Shown: positions 50,401 to 60,991 of the stretch, one piece after another | Layout of the letters: each line of letters begins with the position of its first letter | How positions within the stretch are numbered: position 1 is the first letter of the stretch | Assembly (NCBI GenBank): GCA_009792885.1 | Contig: WMCF01000089.1 | Location: forward strand, 2,779,496-2,843,495 | DNA from: Eremophila alpestris peregrina | Taxonomy: Eukaryota; Chordata; Aves; Passeriformes; Alaudidae | Reading direction: 5' to 3' | DNA length: 64,000 nt | Position numbers and translations under genes: made by a program | Notes under the pieces: model-generated | What the model saw: the letters and a program-made list of their open reading frames with translations, nothing else | What the model was told of the DNA's origin: nothing | Database searches by the model: none

Positions 50401-52385
50401 TGTAGCAATGGGTGAAGATGAATAGAAAAGTAATGCTTCTTGCTCTAGTAAGCAGTCTGATACCTACAATACTCTAATGCTAATGGGCTCACAAACCAGG
50501 TGATGCAATACTCTAATACACAGGTCACCTCAGTACCTGTTCTCACTTTTTGTTAAGGAAGTCATCCAGTATTAGGGACTTATTACCGCAATATAAACAC
50601 CAATAGTGCCAAACAAAATACATAAAAACAAATGGGTTAAAAAATGTAGGCATGATGTTTAAATATTGTTTCGTGCCAGTACAGCTTTGCATTTTTAACT
50701 AAAATAGGATTTTTTTTTTTCACTAAAACAGGATGCAACAGGAAGTTTTGTGTTGCCCTTCCGTCAAGTAATGTATGCCCCATACCCTACAACACATATA
50801 GACGTGGATGTCAATACAGTGAAGCAGATGCCTCCTTGTCATGAGCACATATATAACCAACGACGATACATGAGATCTGAGCTGACAGCATTTTGGAGAG
50901 CTAATTCAGATGAAGAGATGTCTCAAGATCATATTATCCACACAGATGAGAGTTTCACACCTGATTTGTACGTATTCTTCTCACATCTCACTAAGTTACT
51001 GGATTTGGGATAAGAGTGTAGAGTACAGAGCCTACTTGCCAACAAAGTATATGGAGCTTCCTAAAAGCAAAAAAACTTCTTCAGTTCTGGTAGTTACACT
51101 TGTTTTGGCAGAATTTACCAGATGCTTCCGTAGTTTGGTTACATCAAATGTTGTTGAAATTAATTTTCAGCGATAATTCTGACCATGCCATGTTAATTTT
51201 AGTACCTGTTTTAATTAAGGGTATAGTAGAGCTAAGAGTGTTTGACAGAGCCCAATGGCTTTCCTGGATTTCGTCTGAGTCCTGTAAAATTCTGTGTTAT
51301 CTTAAAAAATACCAGAATTCACTACAATTTTAAATTCACTTTTAATTTCAACCAGATTATTAACTGTAATGCTACTGCTGTGCTTAACTCCTGTAAGATT
51401 GATATCTCTTACCATCATTAACTCGCATATTTGTTTGTTTTCTTTTCTATAGAAATGTCTTTCAAGATATCGTGCATAGAGATACATTAGTAAAAGCCTT
51501 CCTGGATCAGGTAATTGTTGCTTTTTTTCAGAAAAAAAAAAGAAACATAGGTCAGTACTTTGACCCCCTAGTAACAGATAATTTAATGCAAATACATCAT
51601 TTAGTGGTTTGGTAGCTTTTCTCCATACTGCTGCTGTGATTCTTTTCTACATAAGTAGAAGGAAAAACACTGATATAAAACTGAAACTCCTGTTTAAGTG
51701 TGAAAAACAAGGGGCATTTTCTATTGCTGTGCAGTAGTGTCTACAATTACAGTATTGAAAAAACTGCGTGACTGGGAATAATTTCAAATAATTATCCAAA
51801 CAGAATGGCAATACAGCTCCATTTATTGTATCTGAGTAGATAGAAAACATAGAAAGCATGCTGACTATGTACAAATCTGCTGTTATTTGCCTGCTTTGAT
51901 GTAATTAAGGATATGTTACGTGTGTATGCAATGTTTCTTTATTTTCCAGATTCCTGCAATGATTCTTTAATTTCCATACCTACCTAATATTCTTAATTTT
52001 TAACAGATCTTTCACCTGAAGCCTGGCTTGTCTCTAAGGAGTACTTTCCTTGCACAATTTCTGCTAGTCCTTCACAGAAAAGCCTTAACTTTAATAAAGT
52101 ACATAGAGGATGACACGTAAGTGAACAGATAATGGAAAACAGATTTAGACAATCTTCTTTTGTTCGTTTTTAAAGCAGATGTTTTTATTTCCTTGCAGGC
52201 AAAAAGGCAAAAAACCTTTCAAGTCTCTTCGTAGCTTAAAGATAGATCTTGACTTGACAGCAGAGGGCGATCTTAACATAATAATGGCTTTGGCTGAGAA
52301 GATTAAACCAGGTCTACACTCCTTTATCTTTGGGAGGCCGTTCTACACGAGTGTACAAGAACGTGACATGCTCATGACATTTTAA
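40988..52385 (+). CDS. C9orf72: C9orf72, full ten-exon coding region
   Basis: Joined exons: 40988-41431, 44346-44405, 45316-45411, 46045-46109, 46921-46993, 49910-50026, 50732-50967, 51453-51510, 52007-52116, 52199-52385. They sum to 1,446 bases, 481 residues plus stop, the same length as the human protein, and every intron is GT-AG. Start MSALCPPPSPAVAKTE and end SVQERDMLMTF fit the family. C9orf72 is a DENN-type protein: an N-terminal longin/uDENN part (about residues 23-195, with AYWDNILGPRVRHIW at 31-45), a cDENN core (about 200-343) and a dDENN end (about 370-464). In known biology it binds SMCR8, which is held with WDR41, acts at lysosomes and in autophagy, and takes part in small-GTPase regulation. 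Its intronic repeat expansion causes ALS/FTD in people. Introns 2 (2.9 kb) and 6 (2.9 kb) are the largest; intron 6 carries a 1-kb CR1. No frameshift or stop was found. Confidence 0.98.
41432..44345. other. Intron 2 of C9orf72
   Basis: About 2.9 kb of AT-rich intron bounded by gtaagt and ctcag. I saw no CR1 copy or other repeat worth naming. A 159-codon frame (44315-44794) overlaps exon 3 in a different phase and is a shadow. Confidence 0.8.
44346..44405 (+). CDS. C9orf72: C9orf72 exon 3 (residues 149-168)
   Basis: ctcag|GAGAGG ... GATCAG|gtaagg. Sixty bases, phase 0 on both sides, encoding ERQEHFQKIVLEGTERMEDQ. The exon length equals that of the human exon as I know it. Confidence 0.97.
45316..45411 (+). 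CDS. C9orf72: C9orf72 exon 4 (residues 169-200)
   Basis: tgtag|GGTCAG ... ATAGAT|gtaagt. Ninety-six bases, phase 0 to 0. It encodes the stretch with SIIPMLTGEVIPVMELL and SHSVPEEID, which closes the uDENN part and leads into the cDENN. Confidence 0.97.
46045..46109 (+). CDS. C9orf72: C9orf72 exon 5 (residues 201-222)
   Basis: tttcag|ATAAGT ... CTCAA|gtatga. Sixty-five bases ending after two bases of codon 222. It encodes ISDTVLNDDDIGDSCHEGFL. The donor GTATGA is the weakest in the gene, which fits occasional read-through into intron 5. Confidence 0.97.
46110..46128 (+). CDS. C9orf72: Possible exon 5 read-through to a short isoform (stop at 46126)
   Basis: If the exon 5 donor is not used, the frame continues as K Y E I Q F and stops at TGA 46126-46128, giving a 227-residue protein. 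Human C9orf72 also has a short isoform (222 residues) made by stopping in extended exon 5. Candidate poly(A) signals follow at 46209 and 46270. Use in this species is inference. Confidence 0.4.
46209..46214 (+). terminator. Possible intronic poly(A) signal (AATAAA)
   Basis: AATAAA about 80 bases after the read-through stop in intron 5, with a second AATAAA at 46270-46275 followed by T-rich sequence. Together they could end a short C9orf72 transcript. Confidence 0.35.
46921..46993 (+). CDS. C9orf72: C9orf72 exon 6 (residues 222-246)
   Basis: ttgcag|TGCCATTAGC ... AATAAG|gtaata. Seventy-three bases: one base finishes codon 222 (Asn), then phase 0 at the end. It encodes AISSHLQTCGCSVVVGSSAE and KVNK of the cDENN region. 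Confidence 0.97.
47253..47293. repeat. Direct duplication of 'acaaatcaaagaga'
   Basis: Two copies of the 14-base word separated by about 15 bases, just before the left end of a CR1 insertion. It may be an old local slippage. Confidence 0.8.
47321..48312 (-). mobile_element. CR1 retrotransposon, ~1 kb, minus strand, in intron 6
   Basis: The left end 'catagaatcacagaatgat' is the inverted CR1 3' tail. On the minus strand the RT ORF is readable in broken frames: PQGSVLALVLFNIFTDDLD, FADDTKLGRSVDLLKGRKAL, NKAKCWVLPLDYNNTMQHYR, GERDLGVLVDSQL, and VRHWNRLPREVVESP near its C-terminus. The motif FADDTKL holds the catalytic Asp pair of the reverse transcriptase. Frames are shifted between segments, so it is dead and 5' truncated. 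Confidence 0.97.
49910..50026 (+). CDS. C9orf72: C9orf72 exon 7 (residues 247-285)
   Basis: atgcag|ATTGTGAG ... CTCAAA|gtaagt. 117 bases, phase 0 to 0. It encodes IVRTLCLFLTPSERKCSRLC and FKYESGLFVQGLLK, in the cDENN core. Confidence 0.97.
50732..50967 (+). CDS. C9orf72: C9orf72 exon 8 (residues 286-364)
   Basis: aaacag|GATGCAACAGG ... CCTGATTT|gtacgt. 236 bases, ending after two bases of codon 364. It encodes FVLPFRQVMYAPYPTTHIDV, DVNTVKQMPPCHEHIYNQRR and the variable stretch ANSDEEMSQDHIIHTDES. The open frame runs on into the intron to 51013, but the donor GTACGT at 50968 restores the reading with exon 9. Confidence 0.96.
51453..51510 (+). CDS. C9orf72: C9orf72 exon 9 (residues 364-383)
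   Basis: tctatag|AAATGTC ... GATCAG|gtaatt. 58 bases: the first A completes codon 364 (Leu), then NVFQDIVHRDTLVKAFLDQ. It was found by homology since it is too short to stand out as an open frame. Confidence 0.96.
52007..52116 (+). CDS. C9orf72: C9orf72 exon 10 (residues 384-420)
   Basis: taacag|ATCTTTCACC ... GATGACAC|gtaagt. 110 bases, ending after two bases of codon 420. It encodes IFHLKPGLSLRSTFLAQFLL and VLHRKALTLIKYIEDD of the dDENN part. Confidence 0.97.
52199..52385 (+). CDS. C9orf72: C9orf72 exon 11, coding part (residues 420-481, stop)
   Basis: ttgcag|GCAAAAAGGC; the first G completes Thr 420. It encodes QKGKKPFKSLRSLKIDLDLT and ends GRPFYTSVQERDMLMTF before TAA at 52383. Intron 10 is only 82 bases, the shortest in the gene. 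Confidence 0.98.
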
Positions 52386-53207
52386 ACTCTTCCCTGCATC
52401 TGATATTGCAGTCCTGCAGAGCACTAAATCTGTCAGTGTGACCCCCACACTGGTGACAAAAGCATTGATGACTGAGTTTGAAGCATCAGAGCATAGTAAA
52501 AATGAGGTGTGTCTCCAGCAGCAGGGGTCGTGTTAGAAGGAATTTCAGCTTAGCTAGATAAGCATGATTTTATTTAATTGGTCTCTTATGTGTGTTTTTA
52601 AATTGTACATGTTACCAGAGGTTCCTTGGCCATATTGGCTTAGTGGATAAATGTGGATATGTTTCGGTGTATGACAAAAGCAAGCATTTTAATTTTTATT
52701 CCCCAGAGACTTCTACCAGGTGTGTGTCAGATTTTCCCTGTTCTGCTGTGTCAGTATTTTCAGTGTTTCCACAAAAAACAGTACATATGTCCTCTCTAAC
52801 CATGGAGGTTGCAGAAGAGGCTCCTTCCAAGAGTTTCAGAGTTTTTTTCTAAAATTGTTGTTCTTACGTATGTGTTGCAAATCTTAAATATGACTTTGAC
52901 TCATCTGCCTCTTTTAACACTACTGTCTCCTTCCTTTAGAACATTTAAACATATTTGGAATTTTTAATATACTACAAAGTGCTATCTCTGAGTGCAGACC
53001 ATTGATTATTTGCAGCTTAAATAACAGTACGTTGCACATGGGAATTAGGTCATTACTCAAGCAGCTTTGTGCATGTAAATGCCCACCAGGATACTCCTAT
53101 CATCTGTTTCTGGGCTGTCCTGCAGTGGAGTGGTCAGTGATCAGGTAACTGAGGTCTTTCAAAACACAAAACAGAAGACTTGTGTGGTTCCACAGCAGTT
53201 GTCAGTC

Positions 53208-53269
53208 TTTCTGTGTGTACTTTCTGTGTGTACTTTCTGTGTGTAGGACTTACTAATTTCTGTGTGTAA
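53208..53269. repeat. 13-bp tandem repeat in the 3' UTR
   Basis: Three adjacent units of tttctgtgtgtac (53208, 53221, 53234; the third ends in G) and a fourth, separated, at 53257. It sits just upstream of a CR1 fragment. Confidence 0.9.
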
Positions 53270-53295
53270 ACTGCTACTGTCAATTTCAATGAGGC

Positions 53296-53490
53296 TCATA
53301 GAATCATGTAGAATGGAAAAGACCTTCAAGATCATTGAGTCCAGCCATTAACTCAGAACTGCCAGGTCCACCAACAAATCTTGTTCCTAAGTGCCACAGC
53401 TACAAATTTTTTGAACTCTTCCAGGGACAATAATTCCACTGCTTCCTGGGCAGATTGTTCCAATGCTTGACAAAATATTCCAATTAAAGT
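53296..53490 (-). mobile_element. CR1 fragment in the 3' UTR, minus strand
   Basis: Inverted CR1 3' end: 'catagaatcatgtagaatgg', 'aaaagaccttcaagatcat', 'gagtccagccattaactcag', 'ttccactgcttcctgggcag', 'ttgttccaatgcttgac'. If the 3' UTR call is right, it is carried in the mature mRNA. Confidence 0.92.
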
Positions 53491-54796
53491 TTTAGACCTT
53501 TCCAAAGAACGTCAAGGTGATAGCCAAGCTAAAAGACAAAGCAGTATTTTTTTTTCATTTACATCACCATTAATACATTTAGTAATCCTTAGTTTAGAGA
53601 TGTGCATAGCTATGAACTAATGTGATTAGCATTTATTAAGTTAGTTTAGTAACTCTAGTCATTAAGCTTACCTATCTTCTTAGCTCAGCTTAGCATATCT
53701 CCAACTTAGCTTGAAAATCATAACACATTTTCTATTGGCACGTCTCAACCTTTCTTTCTCGGTAGCATGATGAGCAGCATGGTGTCAGGTGAATCAAGAC
53801 TTTCTTTTACCCAGAAACCAGAGGCACATCTGTACTGCATGTTGTTGTATCTCTGCTCCTTTTGGACAAGTATATGAATTTATTTGTGTCGTATTTCAGC
53901 ATAAAGTCATAACTCAATATTCCTTGGAAAAGTGAAGGAGCTGCACTTACTGAAGAAGCCATGGCTGCTTTATTGCTTACCTTATTTATGACTCTCCTCT
54001 GTAAATAGGTTTCTGTTTTCAAGATAGCTTTTTAGTGTTACTTTCATGCAACGTGGTAGAAAAATTAGAAGTTAGATTCATAACTTTTCCTGAAATGTCT
54101 AATACTCAGATTTTAACAGAAATACAGTCCTTTATTTAGATGCCCAAAATTCCCTTACATTTCCTGAAAAACAAAGATTCTCAATCAAATGTTCAGAGCC
54201 TCTAAAAGATGTGAAATTGAGCCTCATCTGCACACCGTTTTTCTGAGTTTGCATCATCAGTATTACCTGGTAGCAAAAGAACTGACATTTTGTGCAGCCA
54301 TCTTTTTGCTGTAGATGAATGTGCAACTGATGCAGTAAGCTTGGTGATTCATCAAAGGAACTTTTCAGAATTACATAAGTTACTTCTGCTGAGATTTTTG
54401 TTTGTCATTCTACCATTACTGTTCTCTTCTGCATTTTCAATCAAGACATTCAAGCCTGAATGTGTTTAAGTTGTTACTCTCATGTCTAAATAGTAAAAGA
54501 AATTTAATAAACACTGCCAAAACTTCTAATGTAGAAGTTGTATCAAAATATAAGAGCTTTAAATCTGCTGCTGAAATTAATCCTTTCAGATTGATAAGCA
54601 TTGGAAACTCGACACTGACACTACTAACAGAGAAGCTTTTGTTTACTGAAGATTCTGTTACTTTTTGAAGTTACTAAAACTGGAAGTTCAATTGCTACTT
54701 TTGTTGCACAGCTGTCACAATTGCAGAATGTATAGTGAAGTACATTGTTAAATGCATCTGCATGTTGTGTTGTAAATCTAGCTCAGGAAACAAAGT

Positions 54797-54802
54797 AATA
54801 AA
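54797..54802 (+). terminator. Candidate C9orf72 poly(A) signal
   Basis: AATAAA followed within about 35 bases by T-rich and GT-rich sequence (ttgttgctggtttctttt). It is the best-placed signal after the stop codon. ATTAAA near 54898 is an alternative. Confidence 0.5.
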
Positions 54803-54820
54803 ATTCATGCACAATTTTTG

Positions 54821-55869
54821 GACTTTAATTGTTGCTGGTTTCTTTTACAGAATTTCTGCTCTGTATCTAAAAGCATCATTATCCTTTATGCTTTGAATTA
54901 AAGAAGAAACCTTCCTTCCTTATTAAATTAAGTTATGCTTGGATGTTGCTGTCACTGATGAAAGTTGCATGTTACGTAGTTCCTTCATTTCTGTTAAGGA
55001 CTTATTCCTGTGGGACCAAGCTGAGACAAGTGGCACTTGCTATGCCTCTGATGTACTGAGTTATGAATTTTTAAAAGCTTAAATCCCATAGGTGAGAGAT
55101 TAGAAATGTTTTATCTAGCTGTCAGTGAGTACCTTCCTTCAGGATTTCATTTCCTTATATTTAAAATAAAATGGCAAATTTGTTTCTTCCAGCTAGATTT
55201 GAAAAGGAAGTAGTGTTTTCAAGCATTTTTAGTAGCACATTATTCCTGGTCTTAGGATACCTAAAAAGGTGGCATAGAGAAATATCCACTGGAATGTGTT
55301 ACTTGCTAGGACCACAGAGGATAGTAGTCCCTGTTTGAATACTAGTATGTTGTAATGTCAGGTTTGTTCTAGAGCAGATGTTCTTATCTCTAAGCCAGTT
55401 TTTTACACCAATACAGAGTGTTGGGACTTGTGCACTCAGTTCTGTACTCTCAAAAGATGTTAGAAAGCTTTCTGTTCCATATTCTCAGAATTGTGAGTGC
55501 AAAAGAATGTGATCCAGAACATGAGGACAAACAGGCATGGTGCTCCCCTCTGTTGTCCAGTCGGAGCCTACACAGCAAGTACTTGGTCCTCTTCAGCAGT
55601 GAGGAGGCACAAACCATACTCACTAGTGTGCAGAGTAGGCTTTTGCACAAGAGTAGAACGTGGTTGTGTTGTTTACACAGAGCTCCTGTTCACTTCCTAC
55701 TTGGGCAAAACACTAAGGAAGCTCCAGGGCAGCATGTACCTTATTTGCAAGATTGTTCACATGATATTTCTGTTGGAGGAAGTAATTATCTCACTTCTCA
55801 AAGCCATACTGTTCATATGCATATCCAGAAGTTTCAAAAAGAGAAGACTTTCAATTAAAGTTCAGAAGT
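54821..55869. other. Intergenic, no gene recognised
   Basis: Between the C9orf72 end and a CR1 copy. Two overlapping + strand frames of 146 and 152 codons (55418-55955) have no signal peptide, no known motif and stop inside or next to the retrotransposon, so I do not call a gene. Confidence 0.5.
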
Positions 55870-57010
55870 ACGAAGGATGTGTTCCTGACAACGGCCATCA
55901 AGTAAGTCTGACTTCAGTTCTAAATAAAATCATAGAGGTACCCTGCATTGCTTGATTAACATTGCTTGATCAGTATTTGGCAGCTTTATAAAACCAAAAA
56001 GATCAGAGGAAAGAGAAATTACTTGACACAGAATGTCAACTGGTAATTGTTCCTTTCTCTTAGATGCTTCTATCTTTATTGTCACATAGATGGAGGAGAC
56101 CTTTGACAACTGGAAAAGAGCCGAAAGACTGTCTAAAGAAATGAAGCTTGACCAGTTTTACTCAGGTATCAAACAAAATCATGCCATATGTCCTCATAGA
56201 CCTTGTGTCTTACCACATGAGGGAGGAGAAGGTGATTGGGAGTTACCAGCACAGACTGACAGAGTGAATAATGCTTCATCCACCTCATTATATTTTGTGA
56301 TAAAATTACTGGATTTGAAGATGTGGAGAATGGGATGTAACAGGCTGACTTCATCAAGGCTTCCAGCACACTCCCACAACCTCCCAAACTGTTGTTAGGG
56401 TGGGGCAGTGTGCCCCACAAGAGTGTTACGTACCTGATTGGTTGGCTGGGCTTATATGTGATTGCCACTGTGTCATATATGACTGGAGGCTGGTGCCCTG
56501 TGGGATCCCAAAGGGTGTCCCCTGGGGTTTGTCTTGTGCAATGTCTCTATCCATGACCTGAGAAGGTGACCAAGGCCTTCAGGTCTGCAGGTGGTGCCAA
56601 ATCAGGGGTCACTCTTCAACATGCACAAGGGCAGAGCAGCTGTCCATAGGGAGCCGGGTGGGTGGGAGGAAAGGATGGATTCCCCATGTCCTTGTGGCAG
56701 CAGAAAAGGGCAGCCCTGCCCTGGGCAGGCAGAGCTCAGGAAGCCATGTCTGTGAGACCATGGGCAGCTCTGGGGAGAAGGCCCTGGGTCCTGGGGAGCT
56801 GGGAAGAACCTGAAGGGCTGGAGGTAAGGAAAGCTTATGGCCCAGGAGGATAGCTGGGCAGTGAGGGTGTGCTCAGAGAGGTGGTGCTGTTTCTCCACCT
56901 GGAGGGTTCCCAGACTCTGCCAAGATAACATCCTGACCCCAGGCCTGAGCCTGCTCTGAGCAGGAACAGGAATGGAGACGCTCTGAGATCCTTACCACCA
57001 CCAAGTGCCC
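55870..57010 (+). mobile_element. Degenerate CR1 with RT remnants
   Basis: Pieces of the CR1 ORF2 appear in order: VSLTSVLNKIIE (about 55900-55940), a 'gacttcatcaaggcttccagcacactccca' stretch equal in sense to DFSKAFDTVPH (56346-56376), 'tgtctctatccatgacctg' and 'tctgcaggtggtgccaaatc' matching the IFIDDL and FADDTK region (56543-56604), and a 3' part with 'cctgctctgagcaggaacagg'. Internal deletions and stops show it is old and inactive. The left end is uncertain. Confidence 0.72.
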
Positions 57011-59971
57011 TGTGGTGCTAAGGTCTGGCAGGCAGACTGCAGCCATTGTTCCTTAGGCAGAGAAAACAGGTGGGCAATGACCTCTGGAAGGTGAGGGTAC
57101 AACCCCCGGTTTGGACCAGGCCAGCTCCTGTCAACATTGCTCGTAGAATTGTCTGGTCTATTCTGGCCAGAACTTCATGCCAAAAGCTTTAAGGTGGCCC
57201 TGGGCTCACGAGTAAAACTGGATGTATGCTAGTATATAAATCCCAAAAAGAAAATTATAGGAATCAGGAATACTTTATCTATAGGGTCTATCTATAGAGT
57301 CTATAACATTGATGGTAGCATGTCCTCTAATTGAAAGATGGGGGTTAATCAGGACTTTTTGTAGAAACATCTCTCTATAGCAAGGAAACAAAGATTTTAA
57401 GTAGAGAAATGTACACACTTAAGCAAGGATGAGTAAGTAAAGTTAATTAAGATATTTTTGGCTGAGTTTCAAAGAAAAAGTGTGATTCTTAAAGGCAAAC
57501 ATCTGAAGCTTCATCCTTAATCTTTATCTAACAAAAAGCCAAAATATTTGAAAATGTTCAACAGCCAAAAGCTAATGGATGAAACTTTGAGTTCAGTGCC
57601 AGTCTCTTCCATTTATATAATGGTCTCATTATAGTACAAGAGAGTGTCTTACAACTTCAATTAAATATGATTAATGGACAGATTTTTTGTTTTCAGTAGA
57701 AGCAGGAATGTAAGAAATTAGAGGTCAGGGAATACTGAAATTTAGTACTGTAGCCTATGGACAGAGTAATTCCATATTTCTTGCTGAAGTGTTCAGTGTG
57801 TAGCTGCCTGATGAAACTGCAGTTCTGGCCTTCAACATTCATCCACAGAAATGCAAAACAGTTTGTCCTTGCTGAGATTTCTGTCTGTCTAGGGCTGCCT
57901 CTTCACTGGAGATTAATCCTGCGTCACTTCATCGCGTTCTCTGCCCTGCCTCTGTAACAGCAGTATTTGAAAATATTTTCTGATAACCTAGTATCTGGAG
58001 GAAGGACCTTCTGGCATTTGGGGTTTTTTTAGTAGCCAAAGGCAGCTCCACAGGCAAAACACACAGAGCACAAGGGACCTGGATAATAAGTAATGACTAA
58101 TTAACTTCATACCAGTTTTTGGCAGGGAACTGGGTGCTGGCAGGCTGGAGAACATTTGGGGTTCAGTCTGCTTTTAGCATCATAACTGCTGAAGTCTGAC
58201 ACTTTCTCTTCAGGTTACAGACTTGAGAGGTAGCTGATGCAAACAAGATCATTAACAAGGTTCCTTACAAGACACAAGGGCATGAGGTAGTAGCGCAACA
58301 ATTCACAAACAGGGTTTTGGTTATGGTTCAGGGACTTGCATGATGCCAACAAGTCTTGCTTGCAGTGCACTCATGGATGTTTGACTTCCTCTTACTCCAT
58401 CAAATACAGTTACTCTTTGATGCCAGGTAATAGTTGCCATGGTAGGTCCATAAATTATAAGTTGTACTTTAGATCCTTTCACCTTATCTCAAGTTCTCCA
58501 CTAAAAAACAGCTCTTTTTCTGAACATTTTTTAGGATAGTTGCAGCATGACTGAGCATTGGGCTGAACGTGAAGATGGTACAAAAATAAAACATTCCAGT
58601 CACCTTTCTGATAATGCATTTAAGGAAAAAAAATTACCATCAAAAAACATTCTTAGCTAATTGACTGCATTAACTTTCAGCATGTTTCTTTTCAGACTAA
58701 TCACTGAATTTTCATTCACATCTTTCCATATCCCTAGATTTCTTTGTACATTTACGAGCAAACCTGCCACTCTGTCACATGTGAAAATAAATATCTGTCT
58801 GTTTGACTCTTCTCATGGATTTGGTGACAATGTGATGTCTTTAGTTCCAGAGCAGTGTCAGCTTGTAAATGTGCTTATTACCAATAAAAGGTAGCTAAAT
58901 CTATGCCATCATACATTAATGTATCTATTTTTTTTAATTATAGAGTTTTCCTAATAGAGCATGTGCATAAATTATACAGTGTTTGAGTGGAGATTTATGT
59001 TGGTGGAGGCTGCATTAATGTTCCAGGTTTCTTTGATGTGTCTTTTTTTTGTGGCTTTCTCTGCTGGTAATTTTATCTGGGAATACAAATTCACAAACTG
59101 GATAGAAAACTGTCCCTTGATTTTGTTAATTTCGGATGATCAGTAATGTCACATACCACAGAAACAATTCATTGGGATAAATGCCAAAAGGTAGATGTTT
59201 TGGATCAACACAAAAGCTAATATTTGGAAACTGCAGTAATGGACAGCTAAGAGCTACTGGAGTGATGCTGAAGCCCCAGGTGGCAACCGCAGAGAAACCT
59301 GAGAATAATAGGTTTGAAACAGTGTCAGCCCCCTTTCTGAAAGCTGGGGTTGCCCTCTGTGGGAGGAGGCAGGGCAGGTGCTCCTGCCTGCTTGTCTCAG
59401 GTGTTTGCTGAGCTTCCCAGGGCTGGTCTTATTCTCAGACACTATGAAAGACTATTAAATGAGCTTGAAAATAAAATTAAAAAAAAAAAAAAGTGCCAGA
59501 GTCTGGTGGAGAGGAAGTGGCATAAGTTATTTTGGAGGAGAATGAAGAGGGGATCAAAGAGGCAAAAGTTTGGTGCTCTGAATCCCAGACTGAGTGTGGC
59601 TTACCCAAGGAAAAGGAGCAGGATGAGAACTCTGCTCACCTCCCACCAGTCCCTGTTATTCAAATTCTACCTTTTACCTTTACAGCTCAGTGAGGGAAAG
59701 AGAGAAATTTCTCCACAGCCTTAAAACAATTTAAGTGGGAAAGAATTAATTATTTTTCACTTGAGACCATTTGTCTGAACTCCAAAGGGCCTGACTGTGC
59801 AGAGATTGAAAACATTTTTGCTTTTAAACCCAAACAGAGCTACTACTTTCCTTCAAAACAAGCCAGTGTTATTCTGCTGTGCAATGAAAGATCAATTCTT
59901 TGGGTTGTGAAAAGAAGGCTTTTAGATAACTTGGGTAACAGGGGTCACAAAGCCATTCTCTGCCCTGCTCA

Positions 59972-60175
59972 GTGCACAGAGACCTCCTGTCTATGTGCAG
60001 GCAGCTGCTGGAAACAGCTTTGCTGCAGTCGGTGGAGCCTGTGACTGAGCCAATCAAGGAGCAGCCAGTGGGATTTCAAATGCTCTCTGTTTGCAAAGAA
60101 TTCACAGAATATTTTGAGGAAGAAGCTGAGAAGCACAGCCCAATGACACAGCAAAAACAAACTGCATGCTTATGA
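59972..60175 (+). other. Unrecognised 67-codon open frame, possible terminal exon
   Basis: A hydrophilic, helix-like frame (starts MHRDLLSMCRQLLETALLQS, later CKEFTEYFEEEAEKHS) preceded by the acceptor-like ccctgctcag at about 59970. I do not recognise the family. Overlapping minus-strand frames exist, one with a hydrophobic start. Most likely chance, but base content is higher in GC than its surroundings. Confidence 0.2.
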
Positions 60176-60981
60176 TTGTGCTGAAAGGGTAGCATTTACT
60201 CCAGTGCAAACAAAGGTTTTAGGTTGAAGAACGAGGACTTGGAGTGGTTAGGCTCTTGGGAAATTCTTCCCAAGTGGGGACGAAAATAATCTGTCCATGG
60301 AGGTCAGGGAAACTGAGTCAAGCCTTCTTGAAAGGAAAGAAAGGGGAACAAAAGGATGCTGGCAAGAGTAGACCATTGAGAGACCGTCAGTGATGTGCTG
60401 GGGAGCCCAGTGGTCAAGAGGTGCAAAGGGAGCTGTGTGTGGCAGCCAGAGCACTGATGTACTTTCTGACCAAGTTGCTGATCATAAATAATGGGTAGGA
60501 GTGTTTACATGAAACCAGTAGGAAGAAGCAAAACAGAAAGGAGAGAATCTGAAAAGGAGGGAAGGGAAATGAAAGGGTTAATTATCCAGAAAGTTTTAAA
60601 ATAGGAGATTACCTATGGATCTTTATCTTCAAAGGTAGCATGGTATAGGGCAGAAATTAATCTGCTTCTAGATCAGTGTCTCAGTTAGAAAAATGGTCTA
60701 GTTTTATCACAAATGCATCTGAATGTTCAGCACTAAAAAAAAAAAAAAATCTGAATGATGGAAACCAAATAGAGATTAGAATGACCATATTTGCTTTTAA
60801 TTTTTTCACCACATCTGGTCTGGAGTACTTTTCTTTTTTCTTGTAGAAGACTGTTGATATTAATTTATCCAATTCCTTGCTCCCTTCTCCTCCCTTTCAA
60901 CTAATCACTAAATGTAGGCAAGTGTTTTTATTTTTAGCAGAAAATTCAAGCAGCATGCATCAGCCAAAGCAAGCAGGATCA

Positions 60982-60991
60982 TGACTCAGCA
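60982..60991 (+). promoter_or_regulatory. MARE / NF-E2-like site
   Basis: tgactcagca is an exact MARE half with AP-1 core. It lies in non-coding sequence with no nearby promoter in view, so its role is unknown. Confidence 0.3.

Larger units (their letters stand above)
52386..54820 (+). other. Probable C9orf72 3' UTR
   Basis: Follows the stop codon and stays non-coding until an AATAAA at 54797 with a GT/T-rich stretch shortly after. The right end is inferred from that signal; earlier ends are possible. The stretch contains a 13-base tandem repeat and an inverted CR1 fragment. Short frames of 70-90 codons in it show no family resemblance. Confidence 0.55.

Noticed and set aside
50968..51013. 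Extension of exon 8 to the stop at 51011
   Set aside because: Donor gtacgt at 50968 joins to exon 9 in the right phase and gives the expected family sequence.
55418..55955. Two overlapping + strand frames (146 and 152 codons), considered as an interferon kappa
   Set aside because: No signal peptide, no interferon C-terminal CAWE-type motif, and the right end runs into CR1 text.
56090..56165. Candidate coding exon of a downstream gene (frame starting MEETFDNWKRAERL, with acceptor and donor-like ends)
   Set aside because: Lies between pieces of CR1 reverse-transcriptase text (VSLTSV upstream, the DFSKAFDTV-like stretch downstream), so it is better explained as part of a decayed CR1.
59969..60160. 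Minus-strand frame with a hydrophobic start (MFLLCHWAVLLSFFLKIFC), considered as a secreted cytokine
   Set aside because: It stops after 63 codons with no helical-cytokine motif after the hydrophobic start.
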